A stretch of DNA of 55,819 bases, taken from the NCBI GenBank assembly GCA_900315585.1, contig OMZP01000012.1:1-55819 (forward strand). The letters run 5' to 3'. This DNA comes from an uncultured Eubacteriales bacterium (lineage in GTDB: Bacteria > Bacillota > Clostridia > Christensenellales > Aristaeellaceae). Below, piece by piece: positions 53,640 through 55,819 of this stretch (position 1 is its first letter; every line of letters begins with the position of its first letter). The notes beneath the pieces are model-generated. The model was not told the DNA's origin, searched no databases, and saw nothing but the letters and a program-made list of their open reading frames with translations. A program made the position numbers and the translations under genes.

Positions 53640-54073
53640 GTGGTTTCGTCCTCCTGCGCCGTGAGGCGCTTGTAATCCTCGGTCATGTCCCTGAGGGTGA
53701 TGCCGTCCACGATGGCGTTCAGCCCGTCCCGCAGCTTCATCCACACGATGCGCGAGGGGCAGGCGCAGCTCTTGCCGCAGGCGTCCTCCTCGTCCAGGCA
53801 GTCCACCAGGCCCAGGCCGCCCTCCAGCGCCCGTAGCACGTCGCCCACGGTGATCTCCTCCGGCTTCCGGGCCAGCACGTAGCCGCCCTGGGCCCCGCGG
53901 GTGCTGTTCACCAGCCCTTCCCGCTTGAGCACCGCGATCAGCTGCTCCAGGTAGGCCTCCGGGATGCCCTCCCGCTCGGCGATGGCCTTGATGGACTGGG
54001 GTCCGCCCTCCACGTTCAGCGCCAGGTCGTACATGGCGTGGATGCCGTAACGGCCCCGCGTCGAAAGCTTCAT
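53636..54073 (-). CDS. iscR: Rrf2 family Fe-S regulator, IscR-like
   Basis: 145 residues. Winged HTH of the Rrf2 family: MKLSTRGRYGIHAMYDLAL, IKAIAEREGIPEAYLEQLIAVLKREGLV, STRGAQGGYVLARKPEEITVGDVLRALEG. The cluster ligands lie in CLDEEDACGKSCACPSR (three to four Cys). IscR senses Fe-S supply and represses or activates the Fe-S operon. Heads an operon with nifS and nifU; ATGA overlap with nifS. Two TCGGAATTGA direct repeats around its promoter are candidate autoregulatory sites. Confidence 0.95.
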   Translation of the reverse strand: MKLSTRGRYGIHAMYDLALNVEGGPQSIKAIAEREGIPEAYLEQLIAVLKREGLVNSTRGAQGGYVLARKPEEITVGDVLRALEGGLGLVDCLDEEDACGKSCACPSRIVWMKLRDGLNAIVDGITLRDMTEDYKRLTAQEDETT

Positions 54074-54091
54074 CGTCCGTCCCTCCTTGGG

Positions 54092-54165
54092 TCAATTCCG
54101 AGGTTTTTCATCAGCTTAGCTTCTGTATTGTATCACCGTTTTATGCGCCCGTCAATCAATTCCGA
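54092..54165 (-). promoter_or_regulatory. iscR operon promoter with two direct-repeat operator candidates
   Basis: Minus strand: TTGACG (54155-54150), 17-base spacer, TACAAT (54132-54127). TCGGAATTGA occurs immediately upstream of the -35 (54165-54156) and again in the leader just before the ribosome site (54101-54092). Confidence 0.7.
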
Positions 54166-54191
54166 CTTTATTTATTGGAATTTAACCTATC

Positions 54192-54227
54192 AAAAAAGGC
54201 CGCCGCGCCTTTCGGCACAGCAGCCTT
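54192..54227 (-). terminator. terminator of C39-like peptidase gene
   Basis: Minus strand: AAGGCTGCTGTGCC, GAAA loop, GGCGCGGCGGCCTT (some G-U pairs) then TTTTTTG; 12 bases after the stop at 54239. Confidence 0.8.
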
Positions 54228-54238
54228 GAATCCTGTCT

Positions 54239-54808
54239 CTACAGCACGTACCAGATCTTGTCGATCGTGTCCACCTTGTCCTGCTGGGTCTCGCCCCGGA
54301 TGATGCTCTCCACCAGCGGAATGGCGTGGCCGCCGTTGCGGGTGATGGTGTCCGCGCAGTAAAAGGTGTCGCTGTCCTGGTCGTAGCCGAACAGCCAGAT
54401 CGCGTGGGGCGCGCCGGTGTCGTAGATCACCACGCCCTCCGGATGGTATTGCAGCACGTTGATCAGATAGGCCTTCTTGTCGATGCAGTTGCGGATGTCC
54501 GCGTTGCAGGTCACGGAGACCTGTCCGATGGTGAAGTTCTGGCTCAGGCCCCACTGCTTGGTCCAGGCGTAGTGGCCCACGCCGGTGTCCGTCACCATCT
54601 CATAGGGCGTGCCCCGCTGGCAGGAATAGTTGCGCAGCATCATCGTCGCCGCGATCAGCGTGCAGGTGTGGGGCACCGTCTGGGTCAGATACACGTCGTC
54701 CCCGGGATGGGAGCCGAAGTACAGGCCCTCCGCACCCGCCGGCATCGCCAGCGCCAGCATCAGCGCCAAAACACAAATCAGGGCCGCTGCCCTTCTCAAC
54801 AATCGCAT
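54239..54808 (-). CDS. secreted C39-like cysteine peptidase
   Basis: 189 residues from the ATG at 54808 (GGAGGTGA upstream). Signal peptide (RLLRRAAALICVLALMLALAMPAGAEG), then a papain-like peptidase_C39_2 type core: VYLTQTVPHTCTLIAATMMLRNYS with the catalytic Cys, a 70-residue insert, and GAPHAIWLFGYDQDSDTFYCADT with the catalytic His followed by Asp. Enzymes of this group cleave cell-wall peptides or process secreted peptides; no bacteriocin gene is nearby, so a wall-related role is more likely. A frame from 54886 adds residues without a ribosome site. Confidence 0.75.
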   Translation of the reverse strand: MRLLRRAAALICVLALMLALAMPAGAEGLYFGSHPGDDVYLTQTVPHTCTLIAATMMLRNYSCQRGTPYEMVTDTGVGHYAWTKQWGLSQNFTIGQVSVTCNADIRNCIDKKAYLINVLQYHPEGVVIYDTGAPHAIWLFGYDQDSDTFYCADTITRNGGHAIPLVESIIRGETQQDKVDTIDKIWYVL

Positions 54809-55044
54809 GAAAATCACCTCCGTCAACCGGTACTCTACCAGCATAATGGAAGCCGCCCGCGATTGCAAAGACATTCCCGCAAACAAAACTTGGTATTATT
54901 CGGACAGGTGGTGACAGAACTTAGTTTCGTAATACCTTCTCGACGCCCCCGCGACAGACCTGTGAAAACCTGTGACAACACTTGGAATCGCGCACATTTC
55001 CGCAACATCTGTAATATTTCGCCTTTCCACCCCTGTTTATCGTA

Positions 55045-55290
55045 ATCAGCCTTCCCCTTTAGGGGCGTCGAGCGCCCGGAAAACAGTTCTGTGAACTGTT
55101 TTCAACGAGACGGGGACGGCAGTCCCGTGGAACGGTGGCCGAGCGAAGCGAGGTCGAAAGAGGTCGTCTCTCCCCCTGCCTCCCCTGTGTAAGGGGAGGT
55201 GGCACGAAGCGCCGGAGGGGTTGTATCCATTTGGGCGGGCGGCGCAACGCCGCCCCTACATCAACGGACGCCATATATGCCGCCTCTACG
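55045..55290. repeat. composite repeat cluster
   Basis: CCTTCCCCTTTAGGGG, GAAAACAGTTC/GAACTGTTTTC hairpin (55079-55103), GTGGCCGAGCGAAGCGAGGTC, CCTCCCCTGTGTAAGGGGAGG, GGGCGGCGCAACGCCGCCCCTAC and a GGACGCCATATATGCCGCC palindrome. The 950-base gap 54809-55757 shows no gene; its open frames are repeat translations. Confidence 0.75.
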
Positions 55291-55487
55291 AATTCCACAA
55301 CCCTCCCTCGCTGCTCCCCAACGGAAAAGGCGGCCTGCTGAGTCGTGCTTTGAAGCAAGCTGCTCAGCGCGATGTGCTGAGCGCGAAGCTTCACCAAACA
55401 GCGAAGCAGGCCGCCAAAAATCAGCGTTCCCCGGAACCCCTCCATCATCTTTCTGCAACCATTTCCCTTGCACAGGAGGGGACAAGG

Positions 55488-55625
55488 GGAACGACCTCAT
55501 CCGTCTTGCTGCGCTTCGCTGGCAAGCCACCTTCCCCTGAACCGCTCAGCGCCTCGCGCTTCGCTGGGGAAGGCTTTGGATTCCGTTCTTCGCAGACACC
55601 TCCCCTTACACAGGGGAGGCAATGA
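55488..55625. repeat. two-hairpin repeat copies
   Basis: ACGACCTCATCCGT, stem CTTGC/GCAAG, CCACCTTCCCCTGAA.. interrupted by a CGCTCAGCGCCTCGCGCTTCG insertion before GGGGAAGGC, then CCTCCCCTTACACAGGGGAGG. Confidence 0.65.
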
Positions 55626-55720
55626 GGAGCGAGGCAGTGGAGGTTAGGGAGGAGCGGAACGGGGAGACAAGCAGCTAATACACCATGGAAGAAAGAATGT
55701 CGCAGAGCTGTAAAAAGGCA

Positions 55721-55751
55721 AAGAAAAGAGAGCCATCCATAGATGACTCTC
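55721..55751 (-). terminator. terminator of rRNA operon
   Basis: Minus strand: GAGAGTCATC, TATG loop, GATGGCTCTC, TTTTCTT; 7 bases past the 5S 3' end. Confidence 0.85.
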
Positions 55752-55757
55752 AATGAG

Positions 55758-55819
55758 ATCCGGCGACGACCTACCCTACCGGGCCGTTTCCAGCCAAGTA
55801 CTATCAGCGTGCTGAGGCT
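55758..55819 (-). rRNA. rrf: 5S rRNA, 3' half (cut by window edge)
   Basis: The minus strand reads CTGATAGTACTTGGCTGG, AAACGGCCC, GGTAGGGTAGGTCGTCGCCGG: the loop D/E, helix IV and 3' closing strand of bacterial 5S rRNA. About 62 of roughly 117 bases are present; the rest and probably the 23S gene lie beyond the right edge. Confidence 0.9.

Noticed and set aside
53640..54095. N-terminal extension of NifS by about 150 residues
   Set aside because: This is the out-of-frame shadow of iscR; NifS homology begins at the ATG at 53639, which overlaps the iscR stop.
54899..55753. Several open frames in the last kilobase
   Set aside because: Their translations are the palindromic repeats and microsatellites seen elsewhere in the window; no ribosome sites and no recognisable domains.

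Overview
The window looks like chromosomal DNA of a GC-rich, anaerobic Firmicute of the class Clostridia, probably an uncultured gut or rumen lineage. The signs are a TAXI-type TRAP transporter, CotH and lamin-tail surface proteins, an HflX with the long clostridial N-terminus, an IscR-NifS-NifU cluster, strong AGGAGG ribosome binding sites with frequent GTG/TTG starts, and many short hairpin repeats between genes. A Christensenellales/Aristaeella-like host is a guess from gene content only; no taxonomic marker is complete here (the 5S rRNA is cut by the right edge).

Layout. 1-2000 is a scarred accessory stretch: an N-terminally truncated leuB abutting a YitT-like fragment, a small HTH/zinc-ribbon gene of the kind carried by mobile elements, 20-bp-phased iteron-like repeats, and tRNA-Ala(CGC) with two 57-bp repeats that each carry part of the tRNA 5' end. 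2158-7466 holds a secreted repeat protein, a phosphohexomutase with altered active-site motifs and transketolase. 7534-13516 holds small membrane and secreted proteins (YdcF-like, DnaJ-domain, Ada-type zinc domain, Big2-phosphodiester glycosidase, CBM9-like). 13743-21744 (minus) is a surface module: lamin-tail protein, DUF4956 membrane protein, VTC-domain polyphosphate-polymerase-like protein, a large lamin-tail/chitobiase-like/CotH-kinase protein and a PIG-L deacetylase, the last overlapping hemW. lepA follows beyond a 36-bp minisatellite. 25534-28841 is a two-gene TAXI/TRAP transporter split by non-coding elements. 28883-38018 holds CYTH, surE, a LysR regulator, a second lamin-tail/CotH protein, class II aldolase, a secreted protein and a sugar isomerase-like TIM barrel. 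38180-42815 holds trkA-trkH, a secreted hydrolase and an MntA/HepT-type toxin-antitoxin pair whose toxin motif is scrambled. 43054-54808 (minus) is rich in translation and Fe-S genes: typA, prfC, LysR, hflX plus a 52-residue membrane protein, a hydrolase, nifU, nifS, iscR and a C39-like peptidase. The right edge lies inside a minus-strand 5S rRNA gene preceded (in window coordinates) by its terminator.

The most striking non-gene content is several families of structured repeats. One has two consecutive hairpins whose first stem differs from copy to copy while pairing is kept. Another is a roughly 160-bp element with terminal inverted repeats and a conserved core, found directly at the stop codons of the TAXI binding-protein gene and of the aldolase gene. 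The best candidate for an under-described protein system is the extracellular lamin-tail/CotH/VTC/DUF4956/PIG-L module, with a second CotH paralogue elsewhere in the window.
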